From Ignavibacteria bacterium UBA7675 (GTDB lineage: Bacteria; Bacteroidota; Ignavibacteria; Kapaibacteriales; UB7675), in contig DLHF01000064.1 of the NCBI GenBank assembly GCA_002483085.1, positions 1 to 30,523 on the forward strand: a stretch of DNA of 30,523 nucleotides. The letters are read 5' to 3'. The notes beneath the pieces were generated by a model. It was given only the letters and a program-made list of their open reading frames with translations, was not told the origin of the DNA and made no database searches. Each line of letters begins with the position of its first letter. The first letter of the stretch is position 1. Positions 15,368 to 24,332 of the stretch are shown one piece after another. A program made the translations under genes and the position numbers.

Positions 15368-17392
15368 ATGAAGACATCGCTCCGATCTTTGCTGACAACC
15401 GCGCTCGTCGCATCGCTCTCGATGGGAACAGCGCAGGCACAATTAGCACTTAACTCTTCGGTATATTCGCCGAAGCACTCTGGCACACGGTCTGTTTACA
15501 AACCCGTCAACGCCGTGCCGTTTAAAGCGAAATCGGCTGCAAAAGGATCATCTGTACAGTCTGTGGACTTCCGTATCGTCGATTCTCTGCAAAACGCCTT
15601 CTCGTACTATTCAACTGGCGTTCAGCCGCTTCGCTACGAACCGATATCGGGCCAACTTGTCACCATTCGCCGTGGTGCAATGAAAATAGCCGAAAATTCG
15701 GTAAACAACCTCGATAACATCTTTATCCATCGCTCCAATGACCTCGGCAGCACATGGGAACAGCCCCTCGGTCCTGTTGATGCCAACGACGATCCGGGAG
15801 CATCGCGCTATCCTTCTGTCTATCCTTTTATGCAGGGCGGCGCGGGCGGCACGATGATCTACGCCTATACATTCCCCTATATCGACAATACATCGAGCAA
15901 TCCGAGCTTTGGCTCGCTGGCTTATGGACTGCTGGCAGAGTCGAATCCCGACCCGGCGGTACTTACCAACGATGGGTTCAGCTACGAGGGCACACAGTTT
16001 ACCTGGGGTACTGGTACCAACCTGATCACAACACAGGACAACTCGAAATTAGTAGTGATGGGCAATCCTGTGCCCGCAGATGGCGCTGCCAACACGATGT
16101 ATAATATTATTGCTCTGCAACTGGTAGATATCAACACGTTTGATATAGACCTGATTGTTCCTCCTTCGCTGGCTCCCGATAAATTCCCCGATCCCGGTCA
16201 GCCCAATTTTGTCACAGTAACCGTCGTCGGTATGGACCGCGATGATAATGGTGGCCTTCATATCGGCCTCTTTGGTCGCTTCAATGAAAATCTCGATGGT
16301 GCTGATGCCCGTACTCTGGGTGTAACAAGCTCCTACGACAATGGACAAACATGGTCGGATATTCAGCTTCTGCCTGCCTCCATTATGGCTAATTATGTGG
16401 CAGGACGTGGTGTAGCCAACCCCGACAGCGCTGGTCTTTCTTTTACAACCGACAAAGCATTTGCAGTTACTGGCAATGGCCAAGCCCACTTTGTTACAAG
16501 TGTCCTTGACTTCCGCGTGAATGCTACAGCCGAAGAACGCTTCTTCGACCTAGTCGAAATCTCGATGGAAAACGGCAACTGGAAAGTCAACAAAATTGGA
16601 GATCGACCGCTGACCGACCGCAGCGCTTTCCCGCTGCAATTGCTTGCAAACGACGATCCAGAACAACTCGACTCCCTCTCGGACAGCCAAATGCAGAGCG
16701 AATTGCAGTTGTCTAAAACTGTGGATGGACAATACCTGGTGGCTAAATGGATCGATTATCGCAGCGAAAGCCCGATTTTTGACGAAGATTTGTTTGCCTA
16801 TGGCGACAACCAGGCACCGGATACTATGAATGTGACGGATGTGTTTATTTCTGTAAGCCGTACAGGTTCGGGCCGCTGGACTTCTGAGCCCATGAACATA
16901 ACCGATGATACACGACTTGACAGAATTACATGGATTCCCGACCTACTGCCTAATGATCTGACCAAAATTCCCCTGCTCGAAGTACAGGCCGAACAGCTCC
17001 CGACCGATCTGACCGAAGGTCAAATCCTTGTAGGCCAGCACGATGTAGTCAACAGACGGCAGTATGTTGTTATGGCCGACTTCAACGGTAGCCTGGCTGT
17101 GGGCGTGAACGAAGTGCCTGCAAGCAATACAACTGTCCTGCTCGGCAATGCTCGTCCTAACCCGGCTTCTGGCTCGACATCTGTACAATTCACTGTACCG
17201 GCTGCAGGCCATGCTACGGTAGAACTGTACAATGCTTTAGGACAAAAACTCACAACCGTCTTCGACGGTATGGCACAAGCAGGTACAAACAATGCCACTG
17301 TGAATGCACAAGAGCTTTCCACAGGTATTTACTACTATACTTTGAAGTTCAACGGTGCAACAGAAACCCGCATGCTCTCCGTTGTTCGCTAA
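15368..17392 (+). CDS. Secreted protein with Asp-box motifs and T9SS type A sorting domain (paralogue 1)
   Basis: The 674-residue protein has a clear signal peptide (MKTSLRSLLTTALVASLSMG, then TAQA before the cut). At the end is a type IX secretion sorting domain of about 75 residues (starting near ARPNPASGSTSVQF, with LYNALGQKL and the terminal MLSVVR). It should be exported to the periplasm, then secreted or attached to the cell surface by T9SS. The middle carries Asp-box-like motifs (SNDLGSTW and SYDNGQTW), found in beta-propellers of sialidase/BNR type, but no catalytic domain was recognised. A TTG at 15356 is in frame; the ATG at 15368 is preferred. A strong terminator follows, and a paralogue lies immediately downstream. 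Confidence 0.85.
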   Translation: MKTSLRSLLTTALVASLSMGTAQAQLALNSSVYSPKHSGTRSVYKPVNAVPFKAKSAAKGSSVQSVDFRIVDSLQNAFSYYSTGVQPLRYEPISGQLVTIRRGAMKIAENSVNNLDNIFIHRSNDLGSTWEQPLGPVDANDDPGASRYPSVYPFMQGGAGGTMIYAYTFPYIDNTSSNPSFGSLAYGLLAESNPDPAVLTNDGFSYEGTQFTWGTGTNLITTQDNSKLVVMGNPVPADGAANTMYNIIALQLVDINTFDIDLIVPPSLAPDKFPDPGQPNFVTVTVVGMDRDDNGGLHIGLFGRFNENLDGADARTLGVTSSYDNGQTWSDIQLLPASIMANYVAGRGVANPDSAGLSFTTDKAFAVTGNGQAHFVTSVLDFRVNATAEERFFDLVEISMENGNWKVNKIGDRPLTDRSAFPLQLLANDDPEQLDSLSDSQMQSELQLSKTVDGQYLVAKWIDYRSESPIFDEDLFAYGDNQAPDTMNVTDVFISVSRTGSGRWTSEPMNITDDTRLDRITWIPDLLPNDLTKIPLLEVQAEQLPTDLTEGQILVGQHDVVNRRQYVVMADFNGSLAVGVNEVPASNTTVLLGNARPNPASGSTSVQFTVPAAGHATVELYNALGQKLTTVFDGMAQAGTNNATVNAQELSTGIYYYTLKFNGATETRMLSVVR

Positions 17393-17425
17393 GAGCTTGT
17401 AGCCTCGCGGCTATAGATCATTATG

Positions 17426-17463
17426 CAAGCCCGTCCTCAGCCTGAGGACGGGCTTGTGTTTTT
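17426..17463 (+). terminator. Rho-independent terminator after T9SS paralogue 1
   Basis: A perfect 14-bp stem (CAAGCCCGTCCTCA at 17426-17439 with its complement at 17443-17456), a 3-nt loop, and TGTTTTT after it. It lies 34 nt past the stop codon and separates the two paralogous genes into different transcripts. Confidence 0.92.
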
Positions 17464-17642
17464 CAGACCCGTCGGGTGTTACAAACCTTGCAGCACGTGA
17501 ATGATTTTTTTATTTTACAATTTAACAGTTTTTAACAACTGATAATATGCAACCGGGCAGCCACCGGCAATTGCAGTTCTTTTGAATCCTCATCAGTATC
17601 AAATCGATACATATTCATTTCATTTCCGTGGGAGCATTGTTT

Positions 17643-19610
17643 ATGAATAAGAAACTTACTATTGCCGGGTTAGCTCTGCTGCTGGCAGCAGGGTTTACGC
17701 CTGCGCAGGCAAGCAAAGAGGCACCAGCAAGTTCGGTGCGGCACAATCACTACAAAGCAGTCAATGGAAACGAGCGTGTAAAAACGCTGTATAAAGGTCC
17801 TATGACACCCGCTAAAGGGGTAGCAGCTATTCAGGAGCTAGAAAGCGAAATGACTGTCGATTCGCTGCTCAACGCTTTTTCGTTCTATACAGAAGATGCC
17901 CAGCCCTTCGTGTATAAAGCCAGTATTAATCAACTGGCAATGATCCACAGAGGCGCACAAGATAAAACAACAAATCCGGGTACAACTTCCGATAAGGATG
18001 ATATTTATATTACCGCGTCGCCCGACTGGGGTACAACTTGGCCTACGCACTATGGTCCTATGCGCCAAGACGCATCCAACCTCGGAGCGCGCTACCCAAG
18101 TATGTACATATCAACGGCAAATGGCGCTACCGACCCAACCTACTTCTTCTCTGCTCCATTGGTAACGAACCCAAATGCCGGTACAAATGAATGGGCTTGG
18201 GGCTCGGTGCTTCAGGGGCTCTATGAAGTAAGCCAAGGCACGTGGTTTGCAGCTCCTGTTGGCCCTATTACGGCCAATGGCGGACAGTATGAGTGGGGCA
18301 CAGACTGTAAAATGACTTCCATCGACGACAATCGAGTGATTGCTGTTGGTACGGTGACACGCCTTGCTAACCCCGCCAGCGAAAATAATGCCTTTGCTAC
18401 CCGCGTTACCGACATCGACAACCCCAATCTGTTCGATGATCCCGTGATTCCTAATGCGTGGAGAAGCGATCAGTTTGTGGAACCGACCAATGTGGCAAAT
18501 CCCGCCTCTCGCACATCGCTCATGAGCGGAATCGACCACGATGGGGAAAATATCTACTTCGGTGTTGCCGGTGTCTTCAAAGAGAATAACACCCAGCAAC
18601 TCTTCTTGCCCGCCGTGTCTAAATCCAGTGATAATGGCAAAACATGGTCGGATTTTGAAGTCTTCCCGCAATCGATTATTCTCGACTACAATAGTGCGCT
18701 CGGCGGAATCGAGGACAGCCTTTCGCTGAGCGTTCCCTCCGGCTTTGTCGTGCTGGGCCAGGATCGCTATAGCTTTGCTACAAACGTCTCGTTTGTTCCT
18801 ACCAGCGACCCGACTAACCGCCAGTCACATATTGTTGAAATTTACAAAGAAAATGGTAGTTGGGGTTTACGGAAAGTCGCAGATCACTCAGGGTTTGCAT
18901 TGCGATTCTTTGCTGATGAAACGAATCCCACAACCCTTTCTGACAGCCAGATGGGTATCGAACTGCAAATGTCGAAGTCTGTTGATGGCACCAAACTCGT
19001 TATGAAATGGATCGACGTATTAACTTTCACAGTTGCTGGCGCTGATCAGAACTCTAATGACCTCTTTATATCCGCTCGCGATATCAATGGTGGCTGGTCG
19101 GCAGAACCCGCAAATATTACCAATTCGCTCATGGTAGATAAGATTACGTGGCTGCCCAATCTCGTCCCCAACGATCTGATGGATATTCCCATCCTGATGA
19201 TTCGCTCGAAAGCTACACCCGAAGAAACAGATGAAGTAACTGCTAACGTTACTATCCAGCTCCGGATTGTAGGCCGTACACAGTATATCAATATCGCGAA
19301 GTTCGATGCCGCTGCTCTTGTAGGTGTCAATGATCCGGTGGAAACAGCGTCGCCGCTGCTCGGCTTGGCTACGCCTAACCCCGCTTCTAACTCTGCACGC
19401 ATCGACTTCTCGCTGCCCGCTAGCGGACATGCTTCGCTCGATCTGTATAATGCTATGGGCCAAAAAGTGCTGTCGCTCTTCGACGGACAGGCTCAGGCAG
19501 GTACAAATCGCGTGGACGTCAATACGCAGAACCTCCCGGCAGGCGCGTATTACTACAAGCTGAACTGGAATGGTAAAACGGAAACACACATGCTGAACGT
19601 TGTCCGGTAA
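17643..19610 (+). CDS. Secreted protein with Asp-box motifs and T9SS type A sorting domain (paralogue 2)
   Basis: The 655-residue protein is a diverged copy of the gene upstream. The signal peptide is MNKKLTIAGLALLLAAGF plus a PAQA cut region. Shared segments include DSLLNAFSFYTEDAQP (DSLQNAFSYYSTGVQP in the other), a D-x-I-x-I strand with SPDWGTTW, and SSDNGKTWSDF. Both have the LSDSQM-x-x-ELQ block and the same C-terminal sorting domain (TPNPASNSARIDF, LYNAMGQKV, ending MLNVVR). Function is unknown; a surface or secreted beta-propeller is inferred from the Asp boxes. A GGGAG lies about 10 nt before the ATG. The pair is probably a tandem duplication. Confidence 0.85.
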   Translation: MNKKLTIAGLALLLAAGFTPAQASKEAPASSVRHNHYKAVNGNERVKTLYKGPMTPAKGVAAIQELESEMTVDSLLNAFSFYTEDAQPFVYKASINQLAMIHRGAQDKTTNPGTTSDKDDIYITASPDWGTTWPTHYGPMRQDASNLGARYPSMYISTANGATDPTYFFSAPLVTNPNAGTNEWAWGSVLQGLYEVSQGTWFAAPVGPITANGGQYEWGTDCKMTSIDDNRVIAVGTVTRLANPASENNAFATRVTDIDNPNLFDDPVIPNAWRSDQFVEPTNVANPASRTSLMSGIDHDGENIYFGVAGVFKENNTQQLFLPAVSKSSDNGKTWSDFEVFPQSIILDYNSALGGIEDSLSLSVPSGFVVLGQDRYSFATNVSFVPTSDPTNRQSHIVEIYKENGSWGLRKVADHSGFALRFFADETNPTTLSDSQMGIELQMSKSVDGTKLVMKWIDVLTFTVAGADQNSNDLFISARDINGGWSAEPANITNSLMVDKITWLPNLVPNDLMDIPILMIRSKATPEETDEVTANVTIQLRIVGRTQYINIAKFDAAALVGVNDPVETASPLLGLATPNPASNSARIDFSLPASGHASLDLYNAMGQKVLSLFDGQAQAGTNRVDVNTQNLPAGAYYYKLNWNGKTETHMLNVVR

Positions 19611-19631
19611 ATCAGGAATAGGTGCCGAAAT

Positions 19632-19667
19632 AAAGAAGCCCGGTACAGCAATGTACTGGGCTTCTTT
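19632..19667 (+). terminator. Rho-independent terminator after T9SS paralogue 2
   Basis: AAAGAAGCCC (19632-19641) pairs with GGGCTTCTTT (19658-19667), and inner GTACA/TGTAC pairs extend the stem around a GCAA loop. It lies 21 nt after the stop codon. The 3' side of the stem supplies a short T run. Confidence 0.8.
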
Positions 19668-19689
19668 GTGAAATGTTCTACCGTGTTGT

Positions 19690-19878
19690 TGTGGCACGGG
19701 CGTGCTGTTCGTGCGTTCTGTCGCTGTCACCGGTCGCATATCCGCTTCTCGGTTGCTCGAAGGACATTCGCTTCCATCGGGAAACAACAAGTGCCAACTG
19801 CGATGGAGGTCGAACACCTCGCGGCGGTGGTGCAACGCGGTGCAGAGACGTAAAGCCAGGGCGAAGACCGAAGCGCAA
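19690..19878 (+). repeat. Intergenic repeat, copy C (forward orientation)
   Basis: This copy has all three blocks: left end TGTGGCACGGGCGTG (19690-19704), core GTCGCTGTCACCGGTCGCA (19720-19738), and right end GCGGTGCAGAGACG through AGACCGAAGCGCAA (to about 19878). It fills the gap between two convergent genes. The right edge merges with a stem, CGCAAT/ATTGCG plus GAGC/GCTC (19873-19899), followed by TTATTTTTT on the plus strand, which could add a second terminator. Confidence 0.7.
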
Positions 19879-19901
19879 TGAGCTCTACGGGCTCGATTGC
19901 G

Positions 19902-20363
19902 TTATTTTTTCATGCGTTCGATGATCGACGTCGTCGACTTTCCTTCCACAAACGGCAGCGATAGCACACGGCCACCACGACCGCTCACAATGTCGGCTCC
20001 GACGATCTGCTCAATCAAGTAATCGCCGCCTTTTACTAATACATCTGGTTGTATGGCGCTGATAAGCTCGTAGGGCGTGTCTTCCTCGAAAATACAGACA
20101 TAGCTAACTGATTGCAGCGAAGCGAGCACGATAGCGCGGTCATCTTGCGCGTTCACAGGGCGGGTTGGACCTTTCAGGCGCTGTACAGAAGCATCGCTGT
20201 TGAGCCCCACCACAAGCACATCCGCCAGCTTCGCCGCCTGGCTGAGATAGGTGGCGTGTCCGGCGTGCAGAATATCAAAGCAGCCATTGGTAAACGCCAC
20301 AGTTTTACCTTGCTGTTGCAGTGCTGCACAGCACTGGGCAAGAAGTTCTCGTTCAAGTATCAT
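19902..20363 (-). CDS. hldC: D-glycero-beta-D-manno-heptose 1-phosphate adenylyltransferase
   Basis: The 153-residue protein is the cytidylyltransferase-like half of the HldE reaction, transferring AMP to heptose 1-phosphate to give ADP-heptose for LPS core. Visible: the nucleotide-binding GCFDILHAGHATYL (residues about 27-40) with its HxGH motif, VVGLNSDASVQRLKG, PVNAQDDRAIVLASL, and the terminal S-T-T-S-I-I-E-R segment of the transferase signature. It starts one base after the stop of the kinase gene, so the two activities, fused in Escherichia coli HldE, are separate but coupled here. The symbol rfaE2 is also used. Confidence 0.93.
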   Translation of the reverse strand: MILERELLAQCCAALQQQGKTVAFTNGCFDILHAGHATYLSQAAKLADVLVVGLNSDASVQRLKGPTRPVNAQDDRAIVLASLQSVSYVCIFEEDTPYELISAIQPDVLVKGGDYLIEQIVGADIVSGRGGRVLSLPFVEGKSTTSIIERMKK

Positions 20364-20364
20364 A

Positions 20365-21378
20365 TCAGGAAGAAAGAAGTTGTTCGTCGGCTGCTTCAGA
20401 CACGACTTTTAGCAGAGGTTCTGGCTCGATAGAAACGATACCGGGCTCAGCACAGACGACACCGGCGGCAAAGTTGGCAAGGGCGGCAGCTTCGCGCATT
20501 CCCGCACCACCAGCGATAGCCGCAGCAATCGTAGCAATGACTGTATCGCCAGCGCCCGACACATCGGCCACGTGGCGAGCTTTTGTAGCAACGGAAGCGA
20601 CAACGCCATTGCGCTCGAACAGCATCATACCGCGAGCTCCAAGCGTGATCAGCACATTATCACACTGAAGGCGTTCCAGCAGTGCTTGCCCAGCCCGCTC
20701 GATATCGCTATCGTTGTGCAGCGATATACCCAGCGCATCCTGTGTTTCCTTGCGATTAGGCTTGAACAGCGTCACTCCCTGATAAGCAAAGAAATTCTGG
20801 AATTTGGGATCGACATGAACAGGAATGCCTTTGGGAGCAGCAAAGTCGATAACGCGGCGGATGAGAGCCGGGGTAATGACCCCCTTGTTGTAGTCTTCGA
20901 GAATAATGCCCGCGAGCTCTTCCTGGCGCTGCTGCAACACCTCTATCAAGCGATCTGCCACCGCATCGCTAATCGGGGTTTTTACCTCGCGGTCGAGCCG
21001 TGCAATCTGCTGATTATTGCCAATAATTCTTGTTTTGACAGTTGTAGGCCTACTGGTATCGACAATAATACCATCGGTAGACAATCCCGACTCTTCGACA
21101 ATACCGAGCAGAAGTTTGCCAGAATTATCATCGCCAATAACACCGAGCATGAGCGGCGATGCGCCCAGCGACTTGAGATTATTCGCTACATTCGAAGCGC
21201 CACCGAGGTGGAATGTTTCGTGTTCTACATCCACAACTGGCACAGGAGCTTCGGGCGACACCCGCTGCACACTACCCCAGAAATATCGGTCGAGCATAAG
21301 ATCGCCGACGACAGCAATACACTTGCCCGCCCAGCGGGACATCAGTTCTTCAACACGCGATCCAGAAAGACTGTGCAT
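20365..21378 (-). CDS. hldA: D-glycero-beta-D-manno-heptose-7-phosphate kinase
   Basis: The 337-residue protein is a PfkB-family sugar kinase matching the N-terminal half of HldE. It phosphorylates heptose 7-phosphate at C1 in ADP-heptose synthesis. Evidence: VVGDLMLDRYFWGSVQRVSPEAP, the substrate-binding start of RfaE-type kinases, LGGASNVANNL, and the anion-hole DVSGAGDTVIATIAAAI near residue 265 with its catalytic Asp. The frame opens at 21414, but MHSLSG from 21378 is preferred. It is followed directly by the adenylyltransferase gene, forming a two-gene LPS unit that implies a lipopolysaccharide outer membrane. Confidence 0.93.
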   Translation of the reverse strand: MHSLSGSRVEELMSRWAGKCIAVVGDLMLDRYFWGSVQRVSPEAPVPVVDVEHETFHLGGASNVANNLKSLGASPLMLGVIGDDNSGKLLLGIVEESGLSTDGIIVDTSRPTTVKTRIIGNNQQIARLDREVKTPISDAVADRLIEVLQQRQEELAGIILEDYNKGVITPALIRRVIDFAAPKGIPVHVDPKFQNFFAYQGVTLFKPNRKETQDALGISLHNDSDIERAGQALLERLQCDNVLITLGARGMMLFERNGVVASVATKARHVADVSGAGDTVIATIAAAIAGGAGMREAAALANFAAGVVCAEPGIVSIEPEPLLKVVSEAADEQLLSS

Positions 21379-21478
21379 AGGTCTACAAACAAAACAGAGA
21401 AAAATGAAATACAAACTTACGGCACAATGGGATTGCTACCAACCATTAGTACAGGAATGAGCGCGATCTGGCGGGAAA

Positions 21479-22276
21479 TCAGGGAATTTGCATTCGTTTA
21501 CGCACAATGGCATCCTGTCCGATGCGCACTTCGGCAATATAATCGCCCTTGGGCAGCGGTTTGCCTTGGTCGTCCCGGCCATTCCATGTAAGCGCGTACT
21601 TGCCGGGCAGTTGTTGTCCCCGGAACATCACGGCCACGACTTTTGCTTGGGTGGAATACACAACAGCTTCCACAGCAACAGGATATTCTACCATATACGT
21701 AATTGTGGGCGACACATCTTCTATCAGCCCGAGCAGTTTGCCTATGGTGCTGAGCGGCATACTAAATCCAACCGCACCAGGCGATTTGGGCGGTCCGAGA
21801 TGCGACACATACTGCGATCTAGCAATATTATCCGCATGCAGGAATCGCTCTTGTTCGCTTGGTATATAGAATTCTTCGGGTATATCGAGATTAGAATAAA
21901 AAGCGCTCATTGGTGAGCGGGCGCGCCTTTCGGTATAGAGCTGCCAATCGTTGGCATACAAGCGCGCTTCGGCGCGAAAGCGAGCCGATGGCGGCAGTTG
22001 CATTCGCAGCGCTCGTAAATAATTCTGCTCTTGCTCGCGGCTATACGGCACAACCGCCATCGTGCCCTGTTCAGAAGTATCTCTGAACATCCCAGTACCA
22101 GTAGAGTCGGGATTAACACGACGCATTTCGGTGCTATCTGCACTGCCGTCGGAAGTTTGGGCATGGAGAATAGTAGGCAGGGCTATAGCAAAGAAGCAAA
22201 GCAATACAATTGCCGCGCGTCCTGCGCCCCGTATCAATTCCTGTAGAAGGTGTTGTAGCACAACTGGTACTTTCAC
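21479..22276 (-). CDS. Exported protein with FlgD-Ig-like C-terminal domain, function unknown
   Basis: The 265-residue protein has a long n-region and a hydrophobic signal segment (AAIVLLCFFAIALPTILHA, residues about 20-38), so it is probably exported. The middle is not recognised. The C-terminal 90 residues form a beta-rich domain with the FlgD-Ig signature (ALTWNGRDDQGKPLPKGDYI), found in flagellar hook-cap protein and at the C-terminus of many surface proteins of FCB bacteria. It lacks the PNP-type start of the T9SS tails seen elsewhere in the window. It lies 100 nt upstream of hldA on the same strand and may share its transcript. Confidence 0.7.
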   Translation of the reverse strand: MKVPVVLQHLLQELIRGAGRAAIVLLCFFAIALPTILHAQTSDGSADSTEMRRVNPDSTGTGMFRDTSEQGTMAVVPYSREQEQNYLRALRMQLPPSARFRAEARLYANDWQLYTERRARSPMSAFYSNLDIPEEFYIPSEQERFLHADNIARSQYVSHLGPPKSPGAVGFSMPLSTIGKLLGLIEDVSPTITYMVEYPVAVEAVVYSTQAKVVAVMFRGQQLPGKYALTWNGRDDQGKPLPKGDYIAEVRIGQDAIVRKRMQIP

Positions 22277-22430
22277 AATGGGAACAATCGCCGAAGCATT
22301 ATTATCATTACACCAGAATGGACGAGAAGCTCATAGCACCAAGAAAGACAAATCGCTTGAATAAGACCTCTGTACAGAGCAATTACTACGCATTCATACT
22401 GATATAACAGCCATACGGCGGGCAATATAT

Positions 22431-22461
22431 AAAAAAAGCCGATAAGAGACTTATCGGCTTT
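22431..22461 (-). terminator. Rho-independent terminator of rpsA
   Basis: A 12-bp stem (22435-22446 with 22450-22461, AAGCCGATAAG and its complement) around a 3-nt loop is followed on the minus strand by a T run (complement of the A tract from 22431). It lies 17 nt past the rpsA stop codon. Confidence 0.92.
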
Positions 22462-22478
22462 CTCATCAACGAGTATTT

Positions 22479-24332
22479 TTATTGCGCGCTGTTGTTAGCT
22501 GCTTCGTCGCCTTCGGCAGGCGTTGTGCCTTCGGAAGCGTCTCCGCTCTGCTCCGATCCTGCATCGGCAGGTGCTTCAGCAACAGGTACCTCAGCAGCAG
22601 GTGCTTCAGCAACAGGTGCTTCAGCAACAGGTGCCTCGACAGCAGGAGTTGCAACTTTAGGCTCGCTTTTGGGCTCTTTTTTCTCTTCGGGCTGCTCGAA
22701 TGCAGCATCGCCGAACAGTTTGCGTTTTTCATCGTCGCTCAGAAGTTCGAGCAGGGTGACATTCTGGCTGGATGTACCAAGCGTTGGAGCCTGTACCTGA
22801 CGACCGCCACGGTCTCCGCGATCACGATCATTGCGGTCACGACGTCCACCACGATCTCCACCATCACGACGTCCACCGCCGCCACCATCACGACGTCCAC
22901 CGCCGCCACCATCACGACGTCCACCGCGATCTCCACGATCTCCGCCGCCACTATCGCCGCCGCCACCTTCAGATTTCTGGTCGAAACCTTCCATACCTAC
23001 GATCAGCGAGTGGTTTTCTGGAACAACATCCATTACGAGCACCTGCACGCTGTCGCCAACGCTAAACGGTGTCTTTTGATTTTTGAGCGAGGGGTGCATT
23101 TTACCTTTAGGCAGGAATGCGTCCACATCATCGGCCAGAGTAACAACAACGCCACGGGGCAGCACTTCCTTTACAGTAGCGCCGAGTTCGGAGCCAATAG
23201 CAAAGCGGCCTGCCATGCTTTCCCACGGGTTGTTCTGTGTTTGCTTATAGCCGAGCGAGATTTTTTTCTTCTCTTCGGAAACGTCGAGCACCAGCACTTC
23301 GATTTCCTGCCCTTCCTGAAGCAGTTCGGAGGGATGCTTGATACGGCGCGCCCACGACATTTCAGAAATGTGAACAAGACCTTCCACACCGGGCTTCAAC
23401 TGCACATAGGCACCAAAGTCCGTAAGACCGCGCACAATACCTTTATTGCGCGAGCCAATCGGGAACTCCTGTGCTACATTGCCCCACGAATCTTCTTCGA
23501 GCTCTTTCATGCTGAGCGAAATACGCTCGCCTTCAGGGTCGATGTCTTTAATAATTGCTTTAATCGTATCGCCTTTTTTCAGCACATCGCCCGGGTGGTT
23601 GATGCGGCGGCGCGAAATGCGCGACACGTGCACCATACCATCTACACCGCCGATGTCGACAAATGCACCAAAGTCAGTAATGGACGACACACGGCCTTCC
23701 ACCTGCTGGCCCACTTGAAACTCCGACATCAGTTCGCGGCGGAGCAACTTGCGGCGCGTGATAATCACGCGGCTCTTGTCGTCCTGCGAAAGCTCGTGCA
23801 CATGAACAGGGAATGTTTTGTGTATGAGCGTCAGAAGGTCATTCTCGCTGGGATTAGACTTCAGCGAAAGATGAGATGTTGGCAAAAACAGCGGCATGTG
23901 TTTGTATTCGGCAAGAATCCCACCGCGAACGCGGCGGATGCCTTCCACATCTACTGTCTGATTTTTTGCCTTCGCCTCGGCGAGCTCTGCGTACAGCACA
24001 TCCACGTCGTACTGCGGCTTTTCCTCTTGCGGCGGGGCGGCTTCGGTGCCCTCGGCGGGTGTATCGCCGGAAGATTGCTCCGCTGCGTGCCCGGCAGGAG
24101 ATTCGCCTGAGCCCTCGGCGGGTGTATCGCCGGAAGATTGTTCAGCGGCAGCTTCTACAGCGGGCGCCGGTTCGGAAGCAGCCGTTTCAGTACCGCCTGC
24201 GGCAGCCTGCTGCTCATTCTGTTGTTGATCAGGGGCGTTCTCGCCCTCGGGCCGGACAACAGGGATCTCTGCGGACGGGGAAAGCTCTCCGCTGCTCGGC
24301 AGTCCTTCGGGGTGTTGCGTATTTTCGCTCAT
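22479..24332 (-). CDS. rpsA: 30S ribosomal protein S1 with acidic N-terminal and RGG-like C-terminal extensions
   Basis: The 617-residue protein has four S1 RNA-binding domains (about 122-195, degenerate; 207-276; 294-363; 380-447), as judged from repeats such as GRVSSITDFGAFVDI and GIVRGLTDFGAYVQL. S1 binds mRNA on the small ribosomal subunit. Residues 1-107 are a low-complexity Glu/Pro/Ala region with a repeated EQSSGDTPAEG. Residues 455-511 are a Gly/Arg/Asp tract with repeated GGRRDGGGG, resembling RGG RNA-binding boxes. Residues 562-590 repeat APVAE. Escherichia coli S1 has six domains and no such tracts. The repeats are also visible in the DNA (22565-22640 and 22820-22965). No Shine-Dalgarno precedes the ATG. 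Confidence 0.93.
   Translation of the reverse strand: MSENTQHPEGLPSSGELSPSAEIPVVRPEGENAPDQQQNEQQAAAGGTETAASEPAPAVEAAAEQSSGDTPAEGSGESPAGHAAEQSSGDTPAEGTEAAPPQEEKPQYDVDVLYAELAEAKAKNQTVDVEGIRRVRGGILAEYKHMPLFLPTSHLSLKSNPSENDLLTLIHKTFPVHVHELSQDDKSRVIITRRKLLRRELMSEFQVGQQVEGRVSSITDFGAFVDIGGVDGMVHVSRISRRRINHPGDVLKKGDTIKAIIKDIDPEGERISLSMKELEEDSWGNVAQEFPIGSRNKGIVRGLTDFGAYVQLKPGVEGLVHISEMSWARRIKHPSELLQEGQEIEVLVLDVSEEKKKISLGYKQTQNNPWESMAGRFAIGSELGATVKEVLPRGVVVTLADDVDAFLPKGKMHPSLKNQKTPFSVGDSVQVLVMDVVPENHSLIVGMEGFDQKSEGGGGDSGGGDRGDRGGRRDGGGGGRRDGGGGGRRDGGDRGGRRDRNDRDRGDRGGRQVQAPTLGTSSQNVTLLELLSDDEKRKLFGDAAFEQPEEKKEPKSEPKVATPAVEAPVAEAPVAEAPAAEVPVAEAPADAGSEQSGDASEGTTPAEGDEAANNSAQ
22565..22640 (-). repeat. 15-bp coding tandem repeat in rpsA (APVAE tail)
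   Basis: Imperfect units of GCTTCAGCAACAGGT are repeated on the plus strand and encode the APVAE/APAAE/VPVAE run on the minus strand. The low-complexity coding repeat is likely to vary in copy number between strains. Confidence 0.8.
22835..22965 (-). repeat. 24-bp coding tandem repeat in rpsA (RGG-like tract)
   Basis: Units related to CGACGTCCACCGCCGCCACC encode GGRRDGGG on the minus strand. Two to three copies are near-identical at 22868-22925, with diverged copies on both sides. Confidence 0.85.

Noticed and set aside
22482..24110. A 542-codon plus-strand frame opposite rpsA
   Set aside because: It is the shadow of the rpsA coding strand; its His/Thr/Ile-rich runs mirror the Gly/Arg/Asp repeats of S1.
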